This document shows positions 8,766-16,326 of a stretch of 64,000 nucleotides of DNA, one piece after another. The notes under the pieces were generated by a model. The model was not told the DNA's origin. It did not search any database and was given only the letters and a program-made list of their open reading frames with translations. Each line of letters opens with the position of its first letter. Within the stretch, counting starts at the first letter, position 1. The stretch is from positions 41,117-105,116 of the forward strand of contig JAGHIZ010000063.1 of assembly GCA_017886875.1 (NCBI GenBank). Direction: 5' to 3'. The stretch comes from Butyricicoccus sp. GTDB taxonomy: Bacteria; Bacillota; Clostridia; Oscillospirales; Butyricicoccaceae. Position numbers and translations under genes: made by a program.

Positions 8766-9755
8766 TTATCTGTCATCAGGGAAAAGCTGGTCTATATTTG
8801 CTGCGGTAACTGGCATATATTCATGCCATTGTATGCTATCTACATCAGCATTTGGCATATCACCACCAAGCATAGTCATAATTTCATTTACTGCACCTGC
8901 ACCTTGGTATTCAGGGTTCTGATATACAGTAAAATCTATTCTTCCATCTCTAACGGCAGCTCGACCTTCAGGTGTGGCATCAACTCCAACTATTGGAATA
9001 CTAGAAAGAGCATAACCCGCTTGAGCTAATGCATCAGCTGCACCGATAGCCATATCGTCATTCACAGCTAACACTGCGTCTATAGTTGGTTTACTTTGTA
9101 AGAATTTATAAAAATCTGATTGTGTTTTTGACTTATCCCAACCGCCTGAGCTTTCATAAACATAAAATGGCATAAGTCCCGCATTTGATATAGCTTCTTT
9201 TGCGGCATCTATTCGTATATTTGAAGTAAAGTTATCGCTTTCACCTGAAATAACAGCTATTGTTGGTGTATTATTATTTTGTGAAATAAAATATTCACTT
9301 AAAAATTCGCCTTGCAGCCTGCCAGCATCACCTTCTTTGCCACCTATATAAATTACATTTTGTTTGCTTTGTAATACCTCATGGTCACTAGGACAGAGAT
9401 TTATAAAAACCACAGGCATAGTACCAGCATTTTCTAAAATCTGTTTTCCAGCTGTATCATCACATAAAACAACTATAACTGCTGCATAGTTATCATCTGC
9501 CCACTTTTTAATTTGTTCAGATTGAGTTTTTTGGTCGTTATTTGCAGATAATATTTCAAGCTGTACATCATGTTCATCAGCAGCCTTTTTAGCTGAAGCA
9601 CACACATTATTTAAAAATGTACCTTCAGAGGAGATACTCATTCCTATTTTTATTTTAGGGTGATTGTTGTAGATATCAAAAATTACAGTTCTTTGACAGC
9701 CGCAAAGTATTGCAATAAGTGTAAAGCTTAATATAAATTTTAAAAATTTTCGCAT
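8766..9755 (-). CDS. Periplasmic-type sugar-binding lipoprotein (RbsB-like)
   Basis: This is a 329-residue lipoprotein with a signal peptide ending in a lipobox (LCGC, Cys about residue 20) and a type I periplasmic-binding fold of the ribose/galactose class. Readable landmarks are IGMSISSEGTFLNNV at the first strand, GGKEGDAG, AVISGESDNFTSNIR, and DAVLAVNDDMAIGAADAL followed by IPIVGVDATPEG. No ABC permease or ATPase is adjacent. Instead it leads the operon with the FHA-RodA and PBP genes and its stop codon touches the next in-frame ATG. It may be an orphan binding protein or a sensor domain supplying a wall signal. The start is the ATG after AAAGGGG; a GTG three codons upstream is inside that site. 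Confidence 0.85.
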   Translation of the reverse strand: MRKFLKFILSFTLIAILCGCQRTVIFDIYNNHPKIKIGMSISSEGTFLNNVCASAKKAADEHDVQLEILSANNDQKTQSEQIKKWADDNYAAVIVVLCDDTAGKQILENAGTMPVVFINLCPSDHEVLQSKQNVIYIGGKEGDAGRLQGEFLSEYFISQNNNTPTIAVISGESDNFTSNIRIDAAKEAISNAGLMPFYVYESSGGWDKSKTQSDFYKFLQSKPTIDAVLAVNDDMAIGAADALAQAGYALSSIPIVGVDATPEGRAAVRDGRIDFTVYQNPEYQGAGAVNEIMTMLGGDMPNADVDSIQWHEYMPVTAANIDQLFPDDR

Positions 9756-9816
9756 ATGTAGCACCCCTTTCTAATATTTAGTAATATATGTAGAAAATAA
9801 ATTATCTTTTTTGTTT

Positions 9817-9822
9817 ATTATA
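9817..9822 (-). promoter_or_regulatory. Possible -10 box of the lipoprotein-RodA-PBP operon
   Basis: TATAAT on the minus strand lies about 60 bp before the first gene. The -35 match 17 bp upstream is poor (TATGCA), so only the -10 is listed. Confidence 0.35.
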
Positions 9823-9902
9823 GCATATTCACTTGTTTCTGCATATCATATATAATGAAAAAAGATTACTATAACACAAGTTGTTTTTCCCCTTTATAAA
9901 CT

Positions 9903-9933
9903 GAACCCGACAGATTTAATTTCTGTCGGGTTC
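9903..9933 (-). terminator. Terminator after PF06541 membrane gene
   Basis: An 11-bp stem GAACCCGACAG / CTGTCGGGTTC with a nine-base loop lies just past the stop of the minus-strand membrane gene. The T-tract is short. Confidence 0.7.
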
Positions 9934-9941
9934 TTTAAATT

Positions 9942-10736
9942 TTATTTGCGTAAACGCTTGCGTAAATCCTCGAGTGTATCATTAAAACGAGTTGATTTTA
10001 AAGTTGGATTACCTTTAATCATACTTTTACGTAAAAAGTGCATTTGTTCAACTGTTTTATCAATTTTCTGTTCAGCGGCTGAAATAGCATCTTCAAGCTG
10101 ATTTCTACCTTGCTTAACCATAGAGGAAAGTTCATCACGTTTTTGTTCGGCTTGGTCAGCAAGCACTTTTTTCATTCGGCGTACTTCAAGTCGCATTTTA
10201 TCAAGCTCTGCAAGGCTTCGGCTTAAATCGAATGCGGTCTTTATAGATGCTACTACATCAGTTACAAAATACACACTTATAATAATAACTGTAAACATAA
10301 GCGGTATAGAATTAAACTCGCCTAATAAATAATCAATAGGGGGTTGAAATACCCATACTAAAAGCACACTAAGCACACCCCATGCGAGTGACGATTGAAG
10401 GCATATTCTGCCCTGAAATTGGAATTTATGTTCAGAATAATCCCAATATTTAACATGAAATATTGCTTCCATCAATACTCCAACTATATATTCAAATATA
10501 GTTGCAACAAATACACCAGCAAAATATACTTTTATTGGGTTGTTGTGAAGTGGTAGGGCAGTATAAAGCATGATAATCGCACCAAAACCATAGATAGGTA
10601 GCATTGGTCCACGCAAAAAACCTCGGTTTATAAGTCGTTTTTGCTGGATTGATACAACACAACATTCAAAAATCCAGCCTGCAAATGCATATATATAAAA
10701 TATCAGTAACCACTGAATAAAACCATAATTATGCAT
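9942..10736 (-). CDS. PF06541-family membrane protein (putative ABC-transporter type IV/CmpB)
   Basis: This 264-residue protein has four or five membrane helices in residues 1-160. The characteristic segments are FAGWIFECCVVSIQQ, the loop RGFLRGPMLPIYGFGA, and YWDYSEHKFQFQGRICLQSSLAWG, which are the landmarks of the PF06541 family. Residues 180-264 form a charged coiled coil. The family is annotated as a putative ABC-transporter component, but its real activity is unknown. It starts 13 bp after the stop of an ABC exporter gene on the same strand and shares its terminator, so a link to that exporter is plausible but not shown. Confidence 0.82.
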   Translation of the reverse strand: MHNYGFIQWLLIFYIYAFAGWIFECCVVSIQQKRLINRGFLRGPMLPIYGFGAIIMLYTALPLHNNPIKVYFAGVFVATIFEYIVGVLMEAIFHVKYWDYSEHKFQFQGRICLQSSLAWGVLSVLLVWVFQPPIDYLLGEFNSIPLMFTVIIISVYFVTDVVASIKTAFDLSRSLAELDKMRLEVRRMKKVLADQAEQKRDELSSMVKQGRNQLEDAISAAEQKIDKTVEQMHFLRKSMIKGNPTLKSTRFNDTLEDLRKRLRK

Positions 10737-10749
10737 TTATTTAATCCTC

Positions 10750-12495
10750 CTAAAATCCCTCTGCTAAATGACATAAATTAGCATATACACCGTATTTTTT
10801 TATAAGTTCATCGTGCGTGCCTTGTTCACATATACCATTTTCAGTTAAAACAACTATTAAATCAGCAGCTTTTACAGTTGAAAGTCTATGTGCAATGGTT
10901 AAAACCGTTCTGCCATGACTTAATCTTTGTAAGCTTTCTTGTACAAGTCGTTCTGATTCATTATCAAGTGCTGATGTAGCTTCATCAAGTATAAGTATAG
11001 GCGGATTTTTTAAGAATACTCTCGCAATAGATATACGCTGTTTTTGACCACCTGAAAGCCTTACACCACGCTCACCAACATAAGTATTATATCCATCTGG
11101 TGTTTTCATTATGAAATCATGTGCACCTGCTTTTTTTGCAGCCTCCACAACTTCTTCATAGCTTGCATCTGGTCTACCATAGCGTATATTATCATAGATA
11201 GTTCCAGAAAATAAATAAACATCTTGCTGAACCATGCCTATTTTCTTTCTTAAATCAGCTTGTTTTACTGTTCTTATATCTATTCCATCAATAGTTACAC
11301 TGCCAGATGTCACATCATAAAATCTTGGTATAAGGTTGCAAATAGTGGATTTACCGCCACCACTTGGCCCTACAAGTGCTACACTTTCACCTGCATGTAT
11401 CTTTAAGCTTACATCTTGTAAAACGGGGGTATTTGGGTCATCTGCATAAGCAAAACTTACATTTTTAAGCTCTATATCACCATTGACATATTTTAAGCTC
11501 TTTGCATCTTTGCTATCCTTGATATCTGGTTCAACGTCCATAACCTCAAAAAATCTATCAATACCAGTAAGTCCACGCTGGAATTGTTCGGCAAACTCTA
11601 CAATTCGCCTTATTGTTGCCATTAAAGTTGAAATATAAAGTATATACGCCATAAAATCGGCAGGTGTTATTATATTATTGAGCATAAAAAATCCGCCTGC
11701 AAGTATAACGGCAAGATATAAAAGACCATCAAAAGCTCTATTTGTAGCACTAAATGCACCCATTAAACGATAATTTTCTTGTTTTATTTCAAACCAATCA
11801 TCATTACCTTTTTTAAATTTGTCAATTTCCATTTGCTCACCTGTAAAGGATTTTACAACTCTTATACCAAGTAAGCTATCTTCTACTTGTGCATTTATTT
11901 CGCCAACTTGAACTCTATTTTTTCTAAATGTTGCTCGCATTTTATGATTAAATTTTGCAGAAAAATAAATCATAAATGGAACAATTATAAAAATAATAAG
12001 AGTAAGTGGTATATTTATTGTACATAAAATAATAAAAGATACACCAATTTTAAGTCCTGCTATAAAAAATTCTTCAGGACAGTGATGTGCAAATTCGGTA
12101 ACATCAAATAAATCTGATGTTATTCTTGCCATTAGTTGACCAACTTTGGTGTCTGCATAATATCTAAATGATAGCTTTTGTAAATGGGTGAAAAGTGCAG
12201 CTCTCATATCGGTTTCTATCTTTGCACCCATAATATGACCGATATTTGCCATAAAATATGTTGCTAATACATCTATTATTCGTAAAATTAAATAGATACC
12301 TGCAAGTTTTAATATAAACTCTGTTGTCATACCAGCCAAATCATTTATACCTTGTTGTGCAAGCGACCTCACAAGAAGCGGGAGAACAATATCACATGCC
12401 GAGGTAAGCCCTGCACAAAATAAGTCAAACAATAACACATGAGTGTATGGTTTAAAATACGGTGCAAACCGCTTTATAAGTGTAGTGGTTTTCAT
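10750..12495 (-). CDS. ABC exporter, fused membrane and ATPase domains (MsbA/LmrA type)
   Basis: This is a 581-residue half-transporter: six membrane helices in residues 1-310 (ABC membrane domain), then a nucleotide-binding domain with Walker A GPSGGGKST, Q-loop QQDVYLFSG, signature LSGGQKQR, Walker B ILILDEATSALD and H-loop AHRLST. It should work as a homodimer exporting a lipid, drug or peptide; the substrate cannot be read. There is no peptidase C39 domain. It precedes the PF06541 gene. The ATG at 12495 is preceded by GGAGG on the minus strand. Confidence 0.93.
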   Translation of the reverse strand: MKTTTLIKRFAPYFKPYTHVLLFDLFCAGLTSACDIVLPLLVRSLAQQGINDLAGMTTEFILKLAGIYLILRIIDVLATYFMANIGHIMGAKIETDMRAALFTHLQKLSFRYYADTKVGQLMARITSDLFDVTEFAHHCPEEFFIAGLKIGVSFIILCTINIPLTLIIFIIVPFMIYFSAKFNHKMRATFRKNRVQVGEINAQVEDSLLGIRVVKSFTGEQMEIDKFKKGNDDWFEIKQENYRLMGAFSATNRAFDGLLYLAVILAGGFFMLNNIITPADFMAYILYISTLMATIRRIVEFAEQFQRGLTGIDRFFEVMDVEPDIKDSKDAKSLKYVNGDIELKNVSFAYADDPNTPVLQDVSLKIHAGESVALVGPSGGGKSTICNLIPRFYDVTSGSVTIDGIDIRTVKQADLRKKIGMVQQDVYLFSGTIYDNIRYGRPDASYEEVVEAAKKAGAHDFIMKTPDGYNTYVGERGVRLSGGQKQRISIARVFLKNPPILILDEATSALDNESERLVQESLQRLSHGRTVLTIAHRLSTVKAADLIVVLTENGICEQGTHDELIKKYGVYANLCHLAEGF

Positions 12496-12533
12496 TGAAA
12501 AATTAACCTCCTATGGATTTTTTAACACAACTA

Positions 12534-12550
12534 TTGTATCATAGATACAA
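12534..12550. promoter_or_regulatory. Perfect inverted repeat in divergent promoter region
   Basis: TTGTATC-ATA-GATACAA is a 7-bp perfect palindrome with a 3-bp centre between the ABC exporter and mini-RNase III genes. Its size and position fit an operator, but the regulator is unknown. Confidence 0.4.
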
Positions 12551-12617
12551 TATATACACTACACATAAAATATGATATTATATATAATAAATAAAATAAT
12601 TTTTAAGGGGTTTTTAA

Positions 12618-13031
12618 ATGAATACTGATTTTTTACACCCACAAATGTCAGATGCTGAGCTTTTACAGGTTTCATCTTTAGGACTTGCACATATTGGTGA
12701 TGTTGTATATGAAATTATGACTCGTTCTTATCTTGTTTGTAATGGTACACAAACAGCTAAAAATTTACATGCAAAAACAGTATCTTTAGTTCGTGCATCT
12801 GCTCAATATAACGCTGCACAAAAAATTATTCCGTTTCTAACTGATGATGAGCAAGATGTTTTTAAACGTGCTAGAAATACTAAACTGCATGGAATACCAA
12901 AAGCCGCATCTCGCAGTGAATATTCTTATGCCACTGCTTTAGAAGCTCTTTTTGGTTGGCTATATCTAAAAAAACAGTATGATAGATTAAATGAGCTTTA
13001 TAATATTATTTCCGAGAATTTTAATATATAG
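12618..13031 (+). CDS. mrnC: Mini-ribonuclease III
   Basis: This 137-residue protein consists of a single RNase III catalytic domain without the double-stranded-RNA-binding domain, as in Bacillus MrnC, which trims the 23S rRNA precursor. The signature helix LAHIGDVVYEIMTRSYL (residues 24-40) carries the acidic catalytic residues. The second acidic cluster falls in YATALEALFGWLYL near 110-125. In many Firmicutes mrnC lies with cysS and trmH; here it is alone, with its own AAGGGG site and a strong terminator. Confidence 0.9.
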   Translation: MNTDFLHPQMSDAELLQVSSLGLAHIGDVVYEIMTRSYLVCNGTQTAKNLHAKTVSLVRASAQYNAAQKIIPFLTDDEQDVFKRARNTKLHGIPKAASRSEYSYATALEALFGWLYLKKQYDRLNELYNIISENFNI

Positions 13032-13033
13032 AA

Positions 13034-13077
13034 AAAAGCACCGACTATGTGAGATTGTTCACAAATTCGGTGCTTTT
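13034..13077 (+). terminator. Terminator of mrnC
   Basis: The outer stem AAAAGCACCGA / TCGGTGCTTTT encloses a second small stem (TGTGA / TCACA). The 3' arm supplies the T run. Confidence 0.8.
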
Positions 13078-13121
13078 CTGCCCTTTTGCCGTCCTATTGG
13101 ACAGCCGATTGTTTTTTAAAA

Positions 13122-13244
13122 TTAGTCATTGCAATCTCTAGTGCAGTTATTAGACTGCTGATTGCTTGCTGAAGTGCCACTTTTCTTATTCTGAGAAGTC
13201 ATACCGCTTTTTGCGTTTTGTGAGTTGTTCTTTTTACTTGACAT
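13122..13244 (-). CDS. Small 40-residue polar protein with CxxxC tail
   Basis: This short gene encodes 40 residues, nearly half of them Ser, Asn, Gln or Lys, with no hydrophobic stretch. The end is NNCTRDCND, giving two Cys four residues apart. The ATG is preceded by AGGTGA at a good distance (AGGTGAACACC-ATG). It lies 76 bp downstream of the serine dehydratase alpha subunit on the same strand. A short GC-rich hairpin (GCTGTCC / GGACGGC) follows the stop. I do not recognise the family. It resembles small, disordered, Cys-ended proteins of Clostridia in composition only. It could be a metal- or redox-binding peptide; that is inference. Confidence 0.6.
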   Translation of the reverse strand: MSSKKNNSQNAKSGMTSQNKKSGTSASNQQSNNCTRDCND

Positions 13245-13320
13245 GGTGTTCACCTGCCTTTCTCCCTTTGGGGTACGAGCATAGTATCACCATATAATTT
13301 AAAGTTTATACATAAAAATT

Positions 13321-14199
13321 TTATTTAGCTCCAAAAACTTGTTGTTTGAGTTTAAGACCAGTTGGTGTTATCGCAAGCCCACCTTGAGAAGTTTCTCTAA
13401 GTGAGCATGGAAGACTAGCACCAACTTGTTTCATTGCTATTATACATTCATCAGCTGGAATTTTGCTTTCTACGCCTGCAAGTGCCATTTCGGCTGATGA
13501 AAAAGCTATAACTGTGCCTGATACATTGCGTTTTATACATGGTATTTCAACAAGTCCAGCAACAGGGTCACATACCAAACCTAGCTGGTTTTTTATTGCC
13601 ATGGCACAAGCATGAGCTGATTGTTCTGGTGTGCCACCAGCAAGTTCCACAAGGCAGGCGGCTGCCATAGCACTAGCTGAACCACATTCAGCTTGGCAGC
13701 CGCCTTCTGCACCAGCTACACTTGCTTTTTGTGCTATAACCATGCCAAATGCACCCGCAGTAAACAGGCTCATTATTGCTTGCTTTTCATCGCACTTGCC
13801 GCTTTCAAGCATGGAAATTATACATGCAGGCAAAATTCCGCATGAGCCTGCTGTGGGTGATGCTACTATTTTACCCATTGCTGCATTATATTCTGATACT
13901 GCGATAGCTTTCATAATTGCTAAGTTTAAAAAACTTCCACACAAACCGCCAGTTTGTGCGTATTTTTCCATTTTTGCAGCATCACCGCCTGTAAGACCAG
14001 AAGTAGAACGCAAATCAGGCTTTTTTCCCTCATTTACCGCTTGACACATTATTTTAAAATTTTGAGCCATTTTATCAAAAAGTGCCTGCTCAGTTTGCTC
14101 CATTTGCAAAGCTTCATCATTTAAAACAATTTCTGATATTTTTTTATTTTGTTTATCAGCTTCTTTACAAAGTTCATATATGCTTGTATAAGATAACAT
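13321..14199 (-). CDS. sdaAA: L-serine dehydratase, alpha subunit
   Basis: This is the 292-residue iron-sulfur-dependent subunit that converts L-serine to pyruvate and ammonia with the beta subunit. Family landmarks include the STSGLTGGDAAKM segment, SPTAGSCGILPA, AEGGCQAECGSASAMAA and CDPVAGLVEIPCIKRN; the cysteines of the last segments are the usual cluster ligands. The protein is of normal size and ends in an ordinary basic tail. It lies 15 bp after the beta-subunit gene, and the pair forms the classic two-gene SdaAA/SdaAB operon of Gram-positive anaerobes. Confidence 0.95.
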   Translation of the reverse strand: MLSYTSIYELCKEADKQNKKISEIVLNDEALQMEQTEQALFDKMAQNFKIMCQAVNEGKKPDLRSTSGLTGGDAAKMEKYAQTGGLCGSFLNLAIMKAIAVSEYNAAMGKIVASPTAGSCGILPACIISMLESGKCDEKQAIMSLFTAGAFGMVIAQKASVAGAEGGCQAECGSASAMAAACLVELAGGTPEQSAHACAMAIKNQLGLVCDPVAGLVEIPCIKRNVSGTVIAFSSAEMALAGVESKIPADECIIAMKQVGASLPCSLRETSQGGLAITPTGLKLKQQVFGAK

Positions 14200-14214
14200 T
14201 TTTTTACCTCTTTT

Positions 14215-14874
14215 TTAAATAGCTTTAATTAGTATTACATTTATTATATTAGGCAATATTTGAAAATTTTGTATTAAATAATCTGGCACTTCACCATCAA
14301 CTTCTATGGTCATAACCGCTTCACCGCCTTTTTTGGGGCGTGAAAGTCTGAAATTTCCTATATTAAGTCCAGAATATGCCATAAAGTTGGTAACTGCTGC
14401 AATAGTTCCTGGTTTATCATGATGAAGTATAAGAAGTGTATTGTATTGTCCTGTAAATGAAACCTCAAGCCCATTTATCTCAGTAACCAGTATATTTCCT
14501 CCGCCTATGCTACAACCTTGTATTGTACATTCAGCACCATTTTCACCTTTTAATGTTATTCTTGCTGTGTTTGGGTGAGCGTCTGGCAAGTTTATAAGCT
14601 CAAAATTATATTCTAAGCCGCTTTCTTTTGCAAGTGTTAATGCATTTCTTATTCTCTCATCATGTGAATGCATTCCCATTATTCCTGCAATTATAGCCTT
14701 GTCTGTGCCATGTCCTTTATATGTTTCTGCAAATGAACCAGAAAGCATAATTTTTGCTTTAACCGCTTTTTGCCCTAAGATTTTCCATGCAACTCGACCA
14801 AGTCTTACAGCTCCCGCTGTATGTGAACTTGATGGCCCTATCATTATAGGCCCTATTATATCAAAAACATTCAT
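14215..14874 (-). CDS. sdaAB: L-serine dehydratase, beta subunit (with ACT domain)
   Basis: This is the 219-residue regulatory/catalytic partner of the adjacent alpha subunit. The N-terminus reads FDIIGPIMIGPSSSHTAGAVRLG, diagnostic of the beta chain. An ACT domain occupies about 145-219 (NTLLILHHDKPGTIAAVTNFMA onward) and would bind serine. A short A-rich leader upstream follows the terminator of the glycosylation cluster, so the operon probably has its own promoter there. Confidence 0.95.
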   Translation of the reverse strand: MNVFDIIGPIMIGPSSSHTAGAVRLGRVAWKILGQKAVKAKIMLSGSFAETYKGHGTDKAIIAGIMGMHSHDERIRNALTLAKESGLEYNFELINLPDAHPNTARITLKGENGAECTIQGCSIGGGNILVTEINGLEVSFTGQYNTLLILHHDKPGTIAAVTNFMAYSGLNIGNFRLSRPKKGGEAVMTIEVDGEVPDYLIQNFQILPNIINVILIKAI

Positions 14875-14897
14875 ATTTAAAATCCTTTCTTTATAAT

Positions 14898-14935
14898 AAA
14901 AAGTAACGCCTATTTATATTTTGACGTTACTTTTT
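14898..14935. terminator. Terminator between GtrA cluster and serine dehydratase
   Basis: The stem AAAAAGTAACG / CGTTACTTTTT has a 16-base loop. On the minus strand it lies immediately after the GtrA stop codon and ends in a run of T. Confidence 0.8.
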
Positions 14936-14939
14936 CTGA

Positions 14940-15344
14940 CTAATTCTTATTAAATGTGAAAAATCTTTGACCTATATAATTACAAAAAACAAATAAACAC
15001 ATACCAACTAGCATTGCACCATTTTCCTGTACGCTAGTTGATGCACCAGATAATATTTTTGCAACAATAGGTTTTGCAACTCCATAAGAAATAAAATAAC
15101 ATATGGAAATATTGATTATAAATTTTATAATTATCTTAAAATCTTTATCCTTATTATTAAAGGTAAAGTTTTTATTTAGAAAATAACTTACAATACTGCC
15201 TATAACATAATTTGAAGCAGAAGAAATCCAATATCCAAAATGTAATACATTATACATTAAGAACATTACAGAAGTACCAACCAGTGTATTTATAACACCT
15301 ACTATTATAAATTTCCAAAATGTTTTATCAAATAGTTTGCCCAT
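14940..15344 (-). CDS. GtrA-family membrane protein
   Basis: This is a 134-residue, four-helix GtrA-like protein. The family is thought to flip polyprenyl-phosphate-linked sugars, usually for a GT2 enzyme and a large membrane glycosyltransferase. Recognisable parts are KFIIVGVINTLVGTSVMFLMY at helix 1, FLNKNFTFN after helix 2, and NYIGQRFFTFN at the end. I chose the ATG after GAGGA, which leaves one base between this gene and the stop of the GT2 gene; longer in-frame starts overlap it. The three-gene order (membrane GT, GT2, GtrA) is a standard glycosylation module. Confidence 0.88.
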   Translation of the reverse strand: MGKLFDKTFWKFIIVGVINTLVGTSVMFLMYNVLHFGYWISSASNYVIGSIVSYFLNKNFTFNNKDKDFKIIIKFIINISICYFISYGVAKPIVAKILSGASTSVQENGAMLVGMCLFVFCNYIGQRFFTFNKN

Positions 15345-15345
15345 T

Positions 15346-16308
15346 TTATTTATCCTCATCAAAAGTTTTTTCGGAAATTATATATTTTGGTCGTTGTTTA
15401 GTTTCCATATATATTTTACCTACATATTCACCTATAACACCAAGAGAAATTAACTGTATACCACCAATAAAACAGGTAGCGATTAAACTGCTTGACCAAC
15501 CAGCAACAACATTACCAGAGAAGAAAGACACAAGTGCATATATAATCAAAAGAAACGATAAAACAGAAATGCATACACCAAGTCCGGTTATAAGTCTGAT
15601 AGGTTTTACACTAAGGCTTGTTATACCATCAAATGCTAAAGCAAGCATTTTTTTAAGAGGATAGTGGCTTTCACCAGCTATTCTTTCATTTCTTTCATAA
15701 TAAACACATGTGCTTTTAAAACCTACCAGTGGAAACATACCTCTAAGAAATATATTTACCTCTTTAAAATTTGCAAATTCATTTAATACTTTAGAAGATA
15801 CCAAACGATAATCTGCATGATTATATACAATATCTGCCCCCATCCACTTTATAAGTTTATAAAAGCTTTCAGCGGTAAAACGTTTGAAAAATGTGTCTGT
15901 TGCTCTTTTACTACGTACACCATATACAATTTCAGCACCATTAATATAATTATCAACCATTTCGTCCATAGCATTTATATCATCTTGCCCATCACAATCA
16001 ATAGAAATGGTTATATCACATCTATCTTTAGCCTCCATGAGACCAGCTAAAAGTGCATTTTGATGACCTCTATTACGGCTAAGTGTAATGCCTTCATAGT
16101 GTATATTTTCATTTGAAAGTGATTTAATTATCTGCCATGTATCATCTTTACTACCATCATTTACAAATAAAACTTTGCTGTCTTGTGAAATTTTATTTTT
16201 ATTTATTAGGCTTGTGATTTTATTTAAAAAAAGCGGTGCTGTTATAGGTAAGACAGCTTGTTCATTATAACAAGGGATAACTATATATAGTGTAGGTGTA
16301 TTATTCAT
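15346..16308 (-). CDS. GT2 glycosyltransferase, polyprenyl-phosphate type (GtrB/DPM-like)
   Basis: This 320-residue enzyme has a GT2 domain (residues 1-230) followed by two C-terminal membrane helices (235-260 and 270-300). It has YIVIPCYNEQ at strand 1, VNDGSKDDT, and the metal-binding SIDCDGQDD. It should transfer a sugar from a nucleotide donor to undecaprenyl phosphate on the inner membrane face. The GtrA flippase follows and the large membrane glycosyltransferase precedes, which fits a modification of wall polymer or surface protein. The sugar is not determinable. Confidence 0.92.
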   Translation of the reverse strand: MNNTPTLYIVIPCYNEQAVLPITAPLFLNKITSLINKNKISQDSKVLFVNDGSKDDTWQIIKSLSNENIHYEGITLSRNRGHQNALLAGLMEAKDRCDITISIDCDGQDDINAMDEMVDNYINGAEIVYGVRSKRATDTFFKRFTAESFYKLIKWMGADIVYNHADYRLVSSKVLNEFANFKEVNIFLRGMFPLVGFKSTCVYYERNERIAGESHYPLKKMLALAFDGITSLSVKPIRLITGLGVCISVLSFLLIIYALVSFFSGNVVAGWSSSLIATCFIGGIQLISLGVIGEYVGKIYMETKQRPKYIISEKTFDEDK

Positions 16309-16326
16309 TTATATTCACCGTCCGTT

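Noticed and set aside
13631..14044. Plus-strand 137-codon ORF opposite serine dehydratase alpha
   Set aside because: It is antisense to a highly conserved gene, has a Pro/Ala/Ser-rich translation, and no ribosome binding site.
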